A stretch of DNA of 42,771 bases from Opitutia bacterium (lineage in GTDB: Bacteria; Verrucomicrobiota; Kiritimatiellia; CAIQIC01; Lenti-01), in NCBI GenBank assembly GCA_009928955.1, contig SABN01000015.1:1-42771 (forward strand), read 5' to 3'. Below the pieces are notes generated by a model. It was not told the DNA's origin, searched no databases, and saw only the letters and a list, made by a program, of their open reading frames with translations. Shown piece after piece: positions 1 through 9,955 of this stretch. Both the position numbers and the translations under genes were made by a program. Every line of letters begins with the position of its first letter. Position 1 is the stretch's first letter.

Positions 1-48
1 CGATCCTCTCCATCGGGCCTCCTTGCCTGGTTGCAGGAGTCCCGTGAT

Positions 49-83
49 GGGGACATTTCTATTGAGTTACAAGGGGACATTTT
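49..83. repeat. Tandem GGGGACATTT units, possible insertion-sequence end
   Basis: The ten-base unit GGGGACATTT occurs at 49-58 and again at 73-82, 24 bases apart, separated by an AT-rich spacer reading CTATTGAGTTACAA. This spacing and the GACATTT-N-GAGTTACAA pattern resemble the multiple terminal repeats at the ends of IS21-type elements. No transposase is visible in the window, so this would be a lone end, a remnant, or an element extending leftward out of the window. The repeat is seen directly; the IS21 assignment is from memory of the motif style and is uncertain. Confidence 0.45.
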
Positions 84-311
84 CAAAGAGTCGCGACAGA
101 TGCGGGGGGATAGCGGGGCGCAGGCGGGCGGCCGGGGGGGGGGCCGAAACACGCGAGAAAAGAGCGGATTTTGCCGCAGAGCTTGCCAAGCCAAAGGCAT
201 GGGGGAGTCCGGCCGCCGCTGTCGCGGCGGATTTCGGATGGTTGGAGGGCGGTCGGCCCGGCCGCCGGAGTTTCGGCGATGGAGCCCATTGCCCTTCAGG
301 GGGTCCATTCG

Positions 312-338
312 ATCCTGTAAATCCCGTGAATCCCGTCA
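312..338. repeat. Three tandem 9-bp units ATCCYGTRA/ATCCCGTCA
   Basis: ATCCTGTAA (312-320), ATCCCGTGA (321-329) and ATCCCGTCA (330-338) follow one another without spacer. Sequences of the style 'aatcctgtaaatcctgtcaaa' are dispersed in many bacterial phyla, often near GxxExxY-type genes. Here the copy sits alone in non-coding DNA. The repeat structure is direct; membership of the dispersed class is inference. Confidence 0.5.
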
Positions 339-692
339 AAGATACAGGAACCGAACCGCCCGGCGGCCTCGGCGCGGCGTCCCCACGTCGAGCAGATTTC
401 AGAGTATTGCGGCCACCCTTTCCCCCGAGGAGGTCGGCGGGGGCTCCACGACCCGGAAGTTTGACTGTTTGGAGTCGGCCGACCACGTGCCGGTCTTATG
501 ATCAGGCTGCGGAATCAGGCGAAACATTCTCGAGCCGGCTTGGCCGGTGGTTGAGGTTCCGGCCAAGTTGAGCGCCGGCGCTGGCCCCGGGCGAAGCCGA
601 GATCCCGCGACCCGCAAGGGCAGACCGCCGCCAAAGAAGGCCCGCGCGCGGCGCCCGCCGGCGGAGGCCGCAGAGGTAAACCGTTTTTTGCG

Positions 693-705
693 GCAATTTA
701 ATTGC
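693..705. promoter_or_regulatory. AT-rich dyad upstream of gap promoter
   Basis: GCAATT-T-AATTGC is a perfect inverted repeat ten bases upstream of the -35 box at 716. In an otherwise very GC-rich region it could act as an UP-element or as an operator for the glycolytic operon. Confidence 0.35.
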
Positions 706-715
706 GAATCTGGGA

Positions 716-1817
<1,102 letters not shown>

Positions 1818-1836
1818 GCGCGCGACGGTTCCATCC

Positions 1837-1869
1837 CATTCCGCCGGGGCGACAGGCCCCGGCGGAATG
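1837..1869 (+). terminator. Strong hairpin between gap and pgk
   Basis: A perfect 14-bp stem (1837-1850 with 1856-1869) closes a five-base loop GACAG and is followed by only TTT. It lies 20 bases after the gap stop codon and 37 bases before the pgk start. It may be a partial terminator or attenuator, or a 3' structure that stabilises gap message after processing. The short U tract argues against full termination. Confidence 0.6.
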
Positions 1870-1906
1870 TTTCGCAATCGCAGGCAACAGCAAAAGGACT
1901 CCGGAC

Positions 1907-3151
1907 ATGAACAAGAAGACCTTGAAAGACGTTCAATTGGGCGGGAAGCGCGTGGTCATGCGCGTGGACTTCAACGTGCCGATCAAGGACGGCGTCATTG
2001 CCGACGACACGCGCGTGACGGCGGCGCTGCCATCGATCCGGCACGTTTTGGAGCAGGGCGCGAGCTTGGTGCTGATGAGCCACCTGGGCCGCCCGAAAGG
2101 CAAGGGCGACGAGGCGGAGTTCAGCCTGAAGCCGGTGGCCGAGCATCTGGCGAAGCTGCTGGGCCAGCCCGTGGCGTTCGCGGCGGACTGCCAGGCGGCC
2201 GATGCCGACGTGGCGGCGCTGAAGCCCGGCGGCGTGCTCGTGTTGGAGAACACGCGCTTCTACAAGGAAGAGGAAGCCAAGGTCAAGAAGACCGACGACC
2301 TGACCGAGGAGCAGCTCAAGGCGAAGAAGGCCGAGCTGAAGGAAAAGCAGAAGGCGATGGCCAAGAAGTTGGCCTCGTACGGCGAAATTTTCGTGAACGA
2401 CGCGTTCGGCGCGGCGCACCGCGCGCACGCCTCGACGGCGGTCATCTGCAAGTATATCGGCACCAGCGTGGCCGGGTTCCTGATGGAGAAGGAACTGAAG
2501 TACCTGGGCGGCGCGGTGAACAGCCCCGTGCGGCCGTTCGTGGCGATCCTGGGCGGGGCGAAGGTCAGCGACAAGCTGGCGGTCGTGAACAACCTCCTGG
2601 ACAAGGTGGACACCCTGATCATCGGCGGCGGCATGGCCTACACGTTCCTGAAGGCGCAGGGCCACGACGTCGGCAACTCGCTGTGCGAGCTGGACCAACT
2701 GGACTACGCCCGCGAGATGATCGAAAAGGCCAAGGCCAGCGGCAAGAAGCTCCTGCTGCCGGTGGACAACGTCGCGGCGGACCAGTTCGACGCGGCCGCG
2801 GCGACGCGGGTGGTTGGCAACGACATCCCCGCCGGCTGGATGGCGCTGGACATCGGCCCGAAGACCACGGCGCTCTACGCGGCGGCGATCCAGGGCGCGA
2901 AGACGGTGGTCTGGAACGGCCCGATGGGTTGCTTCGAGATGAAGCCGTTCGCGGCGGGCACCCTCGGCGTCTGCCGGGCGGTGGCCGACAGCGGCGCGAC
3001 GAGCATCATCGGCGGCGGCGACAGCGTCAGCGCCGTCAACCAGAGCGGGCTGGCGGCGAAGATGACGCACATCAGCACCGGCGGCGGCGCGAGCCTCGAG
3101 TTCCTCGAGGGCAAGGAGCTGCCCGGCGTGGCCGCCCTGAACGACAAGTGA
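1907..3151 (+). CDS. pgk: Phosphoglycerate kinase
   Basis: This 414-residue cytoplasmic enzyme makes ATP from 1,3-bisphosphoglycerate. Family landmarks are RVDFNVP near residues 19-25, SHLGRP at 58-63, NDAFG with AHRAHAST around 164-176, and the nucleotide-binding GGGDS block near the C-terminus. The ATG at 1907 is chosen because translation from it begins at the usual MNKKTLKDV position; longer upstream frames are not protein-like. A lysine- and glutamate-rich stretch at about residues 124-150 is inserted between the FYKEEE and AKKLAS segments, where many bacterial enzymes have only a few residues. The gene follows gap after a hairpin and precedes tpiA by 42 bases, so the three are likely one transcript. 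Confidence 0.96.
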   Translation: MNKKTLKDVQLGGKRVVMRVDFNVPIKDGVIADDTRVTAALPSIRHVLEQGASLVLMSHLGRPKGKGDEAEFSLKPVAEHLAKLLGQPVAFAADCQAADADVAALKPGGVLVLENTRFYKEEEAKVKKTDDLTEEQLKAKKAELKEKQKAMAKKLASYGEIFVNDAFGAAHRAHASTAVICKYIGTSVAGFLMEKELKYLGGAVNSPVRPFVAILGGAKVSDKLAVVNNLLDKVDTLIIGGGMAYTFLKAQGHDVGNSLCELDQLDYAREMIEKAKASGKKLLLPVDNVAADQFDAAAATRVVGNDIPAGWMALDIGPKTTALYAAAIQGAKTVVWNGPMGCFEMKPFAAGTLGVCRAVADSGATSIIGGGDSVSAVNQSGLAAKMTHISTGGGASLEFLEGKELPGVAALNDK

Positions 3152-3193
3152 TTGGGATTCTCGAAACGACCTGAAGAAAGAGAAGGATCGAAC

Positions 3194-3949
<756 letters not shown>

Positions 3950-3983
3950 AAGAGAGCCCTTTTAGATCGCAGGAGCAAAACAC

Positions 3984-4493
3984 ATGTCTTCCATTCTCAT
4001 CAGCATTCTCTTGATTGTCGAGGTTCTCGCCGCGTTCTTGCTGGTCGTGGTGATCTTGGCGCAGAAATCCAAGGATCAGGGCCTGGGCATGGCCTTCGGG
4101 AGCGGGATGGGCGAGAGCCTGTTCGGCAGCCGGGCGGGGAACGTGCTGACGCGCATGACCATCACGCTGGCGACGGTGTTCATGCTGACGACCATCGTCC
4201 TGGGCATTTTGTTCGCCAACCGGAGCGTTGGCAGCGGCTCCGTGATGGAGAAGGCCGACCGGGAAGCGCCGCTGGCGCCGGTCGCGCCGATGGCGGCGCC
4301 CCAGCCGGCCGCCCCGCTGAGCATGGACGAGATGCCGATGGACCTTCCGGCGGCGGAGGCGTCCGCCCCGATGGTCTTGCAGATGGGCGAAGGCGGCGAA
4401 TTGGCTCCGGCCGAAGCGATCCCCCCGGACGAAGGCTCCGTCCCCGTCGCGGAAGAACAGCCGGCGGAGGGCGAGCCCGCTCCCCAGGACTGA
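3984..4493 (+). CDS. secG: Protein translocase subunit SecG
   Basis: SecG is the small inner-membrane subunit of the SecYEG export channel. The 169-residue product begins with a hydrophobic helix (about residues 3-25), the conserved cytoplasmic loop LAQKSKDQGLGMAFGSG, and a second helix (about 52-76). The C-terminal ninety or so residues are Pro/Ala/Glu-rich and not part of the usual 70-110 residue SecG core; similar low-complexity tails occur in some bacterial lineages. AGGAG at 3971-3975 serves the ATG at 3984. A gap-pgk-tpiA-secG order is found in many bacteria, which supports the assignment. Confidence 0.9.
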   Translation: MSSILISILLIVEVLAAFLLVVVILAQKSKDQGLGMAFGSGMGESLFGSRAGNVLTRMTITLATVFMLTTIVLGILFANRSVGSGSVMEKADREAPLAPVAPMAAPQPAAPLSMDEMPMDLPAAEASAPMVLQMGEGGELAPAEAIPPDEGSVPVAEEQPAEGEPAPQD

Positions 4494-4497
4494 CCGG

Positions 4498-6273
4498 GTG
4501 AAGCGCATCCGATCGAACTCGTCCCCGCGCCGGTGCGCGGGGATTTTGCTTTCCGGCCTGTTGGCGGCGGGGGTCGCCGGATGCGGGAAGCCGTCCGAAG
4601 CGGTTCCGGGGGAGGCGCCGACCTTGCGCATGACGACGGCGCGCATCCGCGGGTTCGATCCGGCGCATGCGGTGGATCAGGCGTCGATCCTGGCGGTCGG
4701 GAAGGTCTACGAGGGGTTGCTGCAATACGCCTATTGGGAGCGGCCGTATCGCGTGGAGCCGCTGCTCGCCGCCGCCATGCCCGAGGTTTCCGAAGGGGGG
4801 CGGGTCTGGCGCATCGCCCTGCGCAAGGGCATATTCTTCTCCGACGACCCCTGTTTCGCCGCGACCGGCGGAAAGGGGCGGGAACTGGTCGCGCAGGATG
4901 TGGCGTATTCCATCCGGCGGATCGCGGACGTGAAAGTCGGTTCTGGCGGCTATTGGGTGTTTCGCGGCAAGATCGCGGGGCTGGATGAGTTCCGCGAGGC
5001 GAGCCGGGGCGAAGCGGCGACGGATTACGACGGCGACATCGACGGATTGCGGGTGGTCGGGAGCCACGAGCTGGAGATCCGCCTGACCCAGCCCTATCCA
5101 CAACTGCCGTGGGTGCTGGCGATGCCCTATGCCTTCGCGGTGCCGCGGGAGGCGGTCGAATTCTACGGGGCCGGATTCGTGAACCATCCCGTCGGCACGG
5201 GGCCCTACGTGCTGGCGTCGGCGCGGCAGAACTACCGCTATGAATATCGCGCCAACCCCAAGTGGGCGGAGACGGGGCGGGTGGAAACCATGCCGGCGGA
5301 CGCGCCGACCCCCGACGCGGGGAAGCGGCTGCCGCTGATTCCGCGCATCGTGGATTCGGTGGTGGGCGATCCCTCGACCGCCTGGCTGCTGTTCCTGTCG
5401 GGGCGGCTGGATCTGGTCGATGTGAGCCGCGACCAGTGGGACAGCATCATCACGCCGGAGAAGGAGCTCCGCCCCGAGCTGGCCGCGCGGGGCATCTCGC
5501 TGGGCAAATCGCCGCAATTGTCGGTGAGCTACGCGGCGTTCAACATGGACGATCCGGTCGTGGGGCCGAACAAGAAATTGCGGCAGGCGCTCACCTGCGC
5601 GTTCGACGCGGAGGAATGGATGGAGTTCCAGAACGGGCGGATGATGACGCCCACCGGGCCGGTGCCGCCCGGCGTGGCGGGGCATTCGGACGGGAAGCCC
5701 CCGCATGCCTTCGACCTCGACCGCGCGAAACGCCTGCTGGCCGAGGCGGGCTATCCCGAGGGCCGGGATCCGGCCACCGGCCGCCGCCTGAAGCTCACGC
5801 TCGAGCTGGGCGCGGCGGACAACCCCGAGACGCGGCAGGCGGCGGAGCTGATGGCCAGCTTCATGGAGCGCATCGGCGTGGTGCTGGAGCCCAGCTACAA
5901 CAACTGGCCCGCGTTCTTGCAGAAAATCGAGCGGCGGCAGGCGCAGCTGTTCAGCGTCACCTGGATCGGCGATTATCCGGACGCGCAGAATTTCCTGCAG
6001 CTGTTCGCCAGCGAGAACGCGTCGCCGGGGCCGAACCGGGCCAATTACCGCAGCGAGGCCTTCGACCGGCTCTATCGCGAGATGATCGCCCTGCCCGAGT
6101 CGCCGGAGCGCGAAGCGCTCTGCCGGGCGGCGGCGGCGGTGGTGATGGAGGATTGTCCGTGGATCCTGACGGCCTATCCGATGGCCTTCAGCGTCCGCCA
6201 TGCGCGCCTGCGCAACCACCGCCGCCACGACTTTCCGTGGGGCATGGAGAAATACTGGCGCGTGGACGATTGA
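4498..6273 (+). CDS. Oligopeptide-binding (SBP family 5) lipoprotein
   Basis: This 591-residue protein is a periplasmic substrate-binding component of the dipeptide/oligopeptide ABC importer type (SBP_bac_5). A lipoprotein signal ends in LAAGVAGC with Cys29 as the lipidated residue. Family features are the segment LRMTTARIRGFDPAHAVDQ near the mature N-terminus, and the later blocks with VGTGPYVL and the C-terminal PWILTAYP region. The start is GTG at 4498, four bases after the secG stop, with AGGA at 4486-4489 within the secG end, so translation is probably coupled to secG. No permease or ATPase gene is nearby, so its partners must be elsewhere. Ligand specificity cannot be told from the sequence. 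Its last 86 bases overlap the 3' end of the convergent phosphodiesterase gene. Confidence 0.88.
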   Translation: MKRIRSNSSPRRCAGILLSGLLAAGVAGCGKPSEAVPGEAPTLRMTTARIRGFDPAHAVDQASILAVGKVYEGLLQYAYWERPYRVEPLLAAAMPEVSEGGRVWRIALRKGIFFSDDPCFAATGGKGRELVAQDVAYSIRRIADVKVGSGGYWVFRGKIAGLDEFREASRGEAATDYDGDIDGLRVVGSHELEIRLTQPYPQLPWVLAMPYAFAVPREAVEFYGAGFVNHPVGTGPYVLASARQNYRYEYRANPKWAETGRVETMPADAPTPDAGKRLPLIPRIVDSVVGDPSTAWLLFLSGRLDLVDVSRDQWDSIITPEKELRPELAARGISLGKSPQLSVSYAAFNMDDPVVGPNKKLRQALTCAFDAEEWMEFQNGRMMTPTGPVPPGVAGHSDGKPPHAFDLDRAKRLLAEAGYPEGRDPATGRRLKLTLELGAADNPETRQAAELMASFMERIGVVLEPSYNNWPAFLQKIERRQAQLFSVTWIGDYPDAQNFLQLFASENASPGPNRANYRSEAFDRLYREMIALPESPEREALCRAAAAVVMEDCPWILTAYPMAFSVRHARLRNHRRHDFPWGMEKYWRVDD

Positions 6274-6859
6274 TCCCTTCGCTTCCGCCGCGTCCGAAGC
6301 GGGCGAGCAGCTGGGGATGGAATTCATCGAAGGCGGCCTGGAGGGGGGCCTGCCGGCGCTCGATCTCGCGTTTGGCGCCGCAAAGGGCGTTGGCGGCGGG
6401 CGAATGGCGGGCGAGGCGCCCGAAGGTGGTGCGCAGGCCGTCGAAGGTGCCGTATTCCAAGAGCCATTCCTCGGCGATGGCGCGGTCGAGGAGGGGGCCG
6501 AGCGGAGTGGCCTGGGGGTGCAGATAGCGCCGGATCTCCGCGAGGCGCGCGGCGACGTGTCCACGCAGGGGGACGGAGGAATGGCGCGGCCAGTCGCGGG
6601 TGAGGAAGAAATCGCAGGCCACGTCGAGGAGGATGCCGCCCCAGCGGCGCCCCGGAGGGGCGAAGGCGGCGCGGGCGGCGCGGAGGGCGGGGTGGGCGTC
6701 GGCGTAGGCGTCGATGGCGCGGTGGAGGCGGATGCCCTCCATGGAATCGGCATCGAGGGGGGCGACCGGCAGCCGCCGCAGGCAGTCGGCCAGGAGATTG
6801 CCGGCGGCGACGCCGGCGGGGCGGCCCTCGGAGAGGTGGAGATGGGCGAGGAGGTTCAT
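6188..6859 (-). CDS. AcpH-like acyl carrier protein phosphodiesterase
   Basis: The first residues MNLLAHLHLSEG, followed by GNLLADCLRR and GIRLHRAIDAYADAHP, match the ACP phosphodiesterase (AcpH, DUF479) family, whose enzymes remove 4'-phosphopantetheine from acyl carrier protein; these are metal-dependent with conserved Asp/His residues. From the ATG at 6859 the product is 223 residues, somewhat longer than the E. coli enzyme of about 193. The extra 30 C-terminal residues are Gly/Pro/Ser-rich and are encoded antisense to the end of the peptide-binding gene. An ATG four codons upstream (6871) is possible, but the family starts at MN(F/L)LAH. No clear Shine-Dalgarno sequence precedes either. 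Confidence 0.8.
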   Translation of the reverse strand: MNLLAHLHLSEGRPAGVAAGNLLADCLRRLPVAPLDADSMEGIRLHRAIDAYADAHPALRAARAAFAPPGRRWGGILLDVACDFFLTRDWPRHSSVPLRGHVAARLAEIRRYLHPQATPLGPLLDRAIAEEWLLEYGTFDGLRTTFGRLARHSPAANALCGAKREIERRQAPLQAAFDEFHPQLLARFGRGGSEGINRPRASISPCPTESRGGGGCAGAHGGR

Positions 6860-6993
6860 GGGCGGGAGCATTTATAGCCAGTGAAAGGGAATCCGACTCC
6901 ATCTCCAATGTCCGGCATTCACTCCCGATGGCGGAGGAGCGGGTTTTTGGAGTTGAAGGGAAGGGGGGGGCGCGTGTAAAGTTTGCGGCGCGT

Positions 6994-6999
6994 TATAGT
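6994..6999 (+). promoter_or_regulatory. Possible -10 box of the V-ATPase operon
   Basis: TATAGT at 6994-6999 lies 26 bases before the first ATPase start codon and matches the -10 of the gap promoter exactly. I find no convincing -35 hexamer at 15-18 bases spacing, so this may be an activator-dependent promoter or a chance match. Confidence 0.3.
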
Positions 7000-7024
7000 T
7001 TCCATTTGGAGCAAAGGAAAAGCC

Positions 7025-7636
7025 ATGGCTGAAGAACTGCAACATTTGATCGAGCGCATCCGCAAAGAGGGGGTCGAGTCCGGGGAAAAGGCGGCGGATT
7101 CCCTGGTGGCCGAGGCCAAGAAGAAAGCCGCGGCGATCGTGGCTGAGGCGCAGAAGCAGGCCAAGGAGCTGGTGGCGAAGGCCGAGGCGGATTCGGCGGC
7201 GTTCGCGGAGCGGGGCCAGAAGACGTTGCGGCAGGCGGCGCGCGACCTGCTGATCAGCATCGGCGGCTCGGTGGGCGACGTGGTGGGCGGCCTCGTGGAC
7301 GCCCAGGTCGGCGCGGCGCTGACGCCGGAGCTGATGGCGCAGATGCTGCTGAAGCTGGCGGAGGCGTATGCCCGGGATGGCGGCGCGGGCGGGATCGTGG
7401 CGATGCTGGGCGAGGCGGACGCGGCGGCCGTGAAGGCGGCGTTCGCGAAGGAATACCAGAGCAAGCTGGCGGCGGGGATCCAGATCGAGAGCGACAAGGA
7501 AATTTTCAAGGGGTTCCGCGTGGGGGCGAAGGGCGGACAGGTGTTCCACGATTTCACGAAGGAGGCGATCGCGGAGTCGCTGGCGAGCTTCCTGCGGCCG
7601 GACTTGGCCCAGATCGTCAAGAAAGCGGCGGAATAA
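7025..7636 (+). CDS. atpE: V-type ATPase subunit E
   Basis: The 203-residue product fits the peripheral-stalk subunit E of V/A-type ATPases. The N-terminal third is a long Lys/Ala/Glu helix (LVAEAKKKAAAIVAEAQKQA) typical of the stalk coiled coil, followed by a globular C-terminal domain. The ATG at 7025 follows AAGGAA at 7014-7019; an upstream in-frame start at 6983 would fall before the possible -10 box and is rejected. It is first in a seven-gene cluster in the order E, DUF2764, A, B, D, I, K, the same order as the Chlamydia V-ATPase locus, which is the strongest support for the call. Confidence 0.85.
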   Translation: MAEELQHLIERIRKEGVESGEKAADSLVAEAKKKAAAIVAEAQKQAKELVAKAEADSAAFAERGQKTLRQAARDLLISIGGSVGDVVGGLVDAQVGAALTPELMAQMLLKLAEAYARDGGAGGIVAMLGEADAAAVKAAFAKEYQSKLAAGIQIESDKEIFKGFRVGAKGGQVFHDFTKEAIAESLASFLRPDLAQIVKKAAE

Positions 7637-7645
7637 GGGCCGGGG

Positions 7646-8206
7646 ATGGGGCTGTATCAATATTTGGTGTCGTCGCTGCCGGCGCTGTCGCTGGAGGCGC
7701 CGCCGCCGTTCGCGCCGGAGGAATTCCGGTTCAAATGCCAGGGCGTGCTGAGCACGGCGGATCTGGCGGAGCTGGATCTGCTGCTGGCGGGGAAGTCCTC
7801 GGAAGGCCGGACGGCGTTTTCGAAGGCATGGGCGGGGGGCGACGCGCAGCTCCGCAACACGGCGGCCAAGGCGCGCGGGGCGAAGCTGGGCGTGGAGGCG
7901 AAGCCGTTCCTGAAGAGCCATCCGGGCTATGCGGTGTGGCTGGACAAGGAAGTGTCCGACGCGCTGGCGAAGGCGAATCCGCTGGATCGCGAAATGGGGC
8001 TGGATGGCGCGCGGTGGAAGTTCGTCGAGGATCTGGCGCGGGCGGACGCCTTCGGGCTGCCGGCGGTGTTGGCGTTCGCGGTCAAGCTGACGCTGGTGGC
8101 GCGCTGGGCGGCGATGAAGGAAGAGGCCGGGCGGGCGCGGCTCGAGCAACTGGTTTCCCAATTGGAAGAGAATGCGGCGTCGAGCGGCGCGGCGGGCTTC
8201 AAATAA
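7646..8206 (+). CDS. DUF2764 family V-ATPase-associated protein
   Basis: The 186-residue product starts MGLYQYLVSSLPALSLE, the hallmark beginning of DUF2764 proteins, which are encoded between subunits E and A in V-ATPase operons of Chlamydiae, spirochaetes and Bacteroidetes. The gene position corresponds to that of subunit C in archaeal operons, and the family is often regarded as a divergent subunit C (the central-stalk cap on the membrane ring); this function is inference. The start lies nine bases after the atpE stop, with GGGG at 7640-7643. No separate recognisable C, F or G/H subunit gene is present in the cluster. Confidence 0.8.
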   Translation: MGLYQYLVSSLPALSLEAPPPFAPEEFRFKCQGVLSTADLAELDLLLAGKSSEGRTAFSKAWAGGDAQLRNTAAKARGAKLGVEAKPFLKSHPGYAVWLDKEVSDALAKANPLDREMGLDGARWKFVEDLARADAFGLPAVLAFAVKLTLVARWAAMKEEAGRARLEQLVSQLEENAASSGAAGFK

Positions 8207-8221
8207 CGAAGGCGGGCGAAG

Positions 8222-9955
8222 ATGAGCGAGAACGTCGGAAAAATCGTTGGAATCAGCGGCAACCTGATCACCGTGCATTTCGAGAAGCCGGTGACGCAGA
8301 GCGAAGTGGGCTATGCCCGCACCGGCGCCATCGGGTTGAAGTCGGAAGTCATCCGCATCCGCGGCGAGAACGCGGAACTGCAGGTGTTCGAGGACACGAC
8401 GGGCCTGAAGGTGGGCGATCCGGTGGCGTTCAGCGGCAACCTGCTGACGGTGGAGCTGGGGCCGGGCCTGCTCGCGCAGGTCTATGACGGCTTGCAGAAT
8501 CCGCTGCCGAAGCTGGCGGAGCAGTGCGGCTTCTTCCTGCAGCGCGGGACGTACCTGAAGGCGCTGGACCGCGCGAAGACGTGGGCCTACACGCCCAAGG
8601 CGCGCAAGGGCGACGACGTGACGGCGGGCGACACGCTCGGGACCGTCCCCGAAGGCATTTTCGAGCATCGCATCATGGTCCCGTTCAAGTTGGCGGGAAA
8701 ATGGAAGGTCGCGGAGACGGTCGCGGCCGGCACCTACGCCGTGGACCAGGTCGTGGCGAAGCTGCGCGGCGAGCGCGGCGACGAGATTCCGGTTTCGATG
8801 GTGCAGGAATGGCCGGTGAAGGTGCCGATCAAGGCCTACGCCGAGCGCCTGCGCCCGACGGAGCCGCTGGTGACGAAGGTGCGCATCATCGACACGTTCT
8901 TCCCGGTGGCGCGCGGCGGCGTGTATTGCATTCCGGGGCCGTTCGGCGCGGGCAAGACGGTGCTGCAGCAGATCACCAGCAAGCACGCGGACGTGGACAT
9001 CGTGCTGGTGGCGGCGTGCGGCGAGCGCGCGGGCGAAGTGGTGGAAACCCTCCGCGAATTCCCCGAGCTGACCGACCCGCGCACGGGCAAGAGCCTGATG
9101 GAGCGCACGCTCATCATCTGCAACACCTCCTCCATGCCGGTGGCCGCGCGCGAAGCGTCGGTCTACACGGCGGTGACGATCTGCGAATACTACCGGCAAA
9201 TGGGGCTGAACGTGATGTTGCTGGCGGACTCGACGAGCCGCTGGGCGCAGGCGCTGCGCGAGATGAGCGGCCGCCTCGAGGAAATCCCCGGCGAAGAAGC
9301 CTTCCCGGCGTACCTGGAATCCGTGATCGCGGCGTTCTACGAGCGCGGCGGGGTGGTGCGGCTGAAGGACGGATCGACGGGATCGGTGACGATCGGCGGG
9401 ACGGTGTCGCCGGCGGGCGGCAACTTCGACGAGCCGGTGACGCAGGCCACGCTGAAGGTGGTGGGCGCGTTCCACGGGTTGAACCGCGAACGGTCGGATG
9501 CGCGGCGGTATCCGGCGATCCATCCGCTGGACAGCTGGAGCAAGTATCCGGGCGTGGTCGACGGCCAGCAGGTGGCGCAGGCGCGCAAGACGTTGCGGCA
9601 GGGCAACGAAGTCAGCCAGATGATGAAGGTGGTGGGCGAGGAAGGCACGAGCATCGAGGATTTCGTGGTCTATCTGAAGAGCGAATTCCTGGACGCGACC
9701 TACCTGCAGCAAAACAGCTTCCACGACGTGGACGCCGCGACGGGCGCCGACCGGCAGAAGTACGTGTTCAACAAGATCCACGGCATCCTGACCGCGAAGG
9801 TGTTCTTCCCGGACAAGGACGCGGCGCGCAAGTGGTTCCTGCAGCTGACCTCGGTGACCAAGGACTGGAACCTGGTCGCGATGGAGTCGGCGGAATTCAA
9901 GCAACTGGAGCAGCGCATCGACGCGATGCTGGCGGAGGTTTCGGAACATGCATAA
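8222..9955 (+). CDS. atpA: V-type ATPase catalytic subunit A
   Basis: This 577-residue catalytic subunit hydrolyses or makes ATP in the cytoplasmic A3B3 head. The Walker A loop GPFGAGKT lies at residues 239-246. The non-homologous insertion characteristic of A subunits precedes it (region around [16 protein letters not shown], 140-155). [21 protein letters not shown] is the conserved Walker B neighbourhood, and the C-terminal helical domain is intact. AAGGCGGGCG ahead of the ATG at 8222 gives a ribosome binding site. The gene overlaps the next (atpB) by eight bases, pointing to coupled translation of the A and B subunits needed in equal amounts. Confidence 0.96.
   Translation: MSENVGKIVGISGNLITVHFEKPVTQSEVGYARTGAIGLKSEVIRIRGENAELQVFEDTTGLKVGDPVAFSGNLLTVELGPGLLAQVYDGLQNPLPKLAEQCGFFLQRGTYLKALDRAKTWAYTPKARKGDDVTAGDTLGTVPEGIFEHRIMVPFKLAGKWKVAETVAAGTYAVDQVVAKLRGERGDEIPVSMVQEWPVKVPIKAYAERLRPTEPLVTKVRIIDTFFPVARGGVYCIPGPFGAGKTVLQQITSKHADVDIVLVAACGERAGEVVETLREFPELTDPRTGKSLMERTLIICNTSSMPVAAREASVYTAVTICEYYRQMGLNVMLLADSTSRWAQALREMSGRLEEIPGEEAFPAYLESVIAAFYERGGVVRLKDGSTGSVTIGGTVSPAGGNFDEPVTQATLKVVGAFHGLNRERSDARRYPAIHPLDSWSKYPGVVDGQQVAQARKTLRQGNEVSQMMKVVGEEGTSIEDFVVYLKSEFLDATYLQQNSFHDVDAATGADRQKYVFNKIHGILTAKVFFPDKDAARKWFLQLTSVTKDWNLVAMESAEFKQLEQRIDAMLAEVSEHA

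Larger units (their letters stand above)
1..692. other. Gene-free leader region
   Basis: I see no convincing gene on either strand. The open frames here translate to low-complexity Arg/Gly/Pro/Ala-rich sequence with no recognisable domain and no good ribosome binding site. The region holds two short repeat remnants (49-83 and 312-338) and then grades into the promoter of the glycolytic operon. A gene ending in the first tens of bases cannot be ruled out because the window starts there. Confidence 0.6.

Noticed and set aside
6200-6877. Plus-strand open frame opposite the AcpH-like gene.
   Set aside because: The Gly/Ala/Glu-rich translation has no domain, while the minus strand shows clear AcpH family motifs.
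6971-6999. Full sigma-70 promoter for the V-ATPase operon.
   Set aside because: The -10 box is good, but no TTG-type hexamer is found at 15-18 bases upstream; only the -10 is listed, with low confidence.
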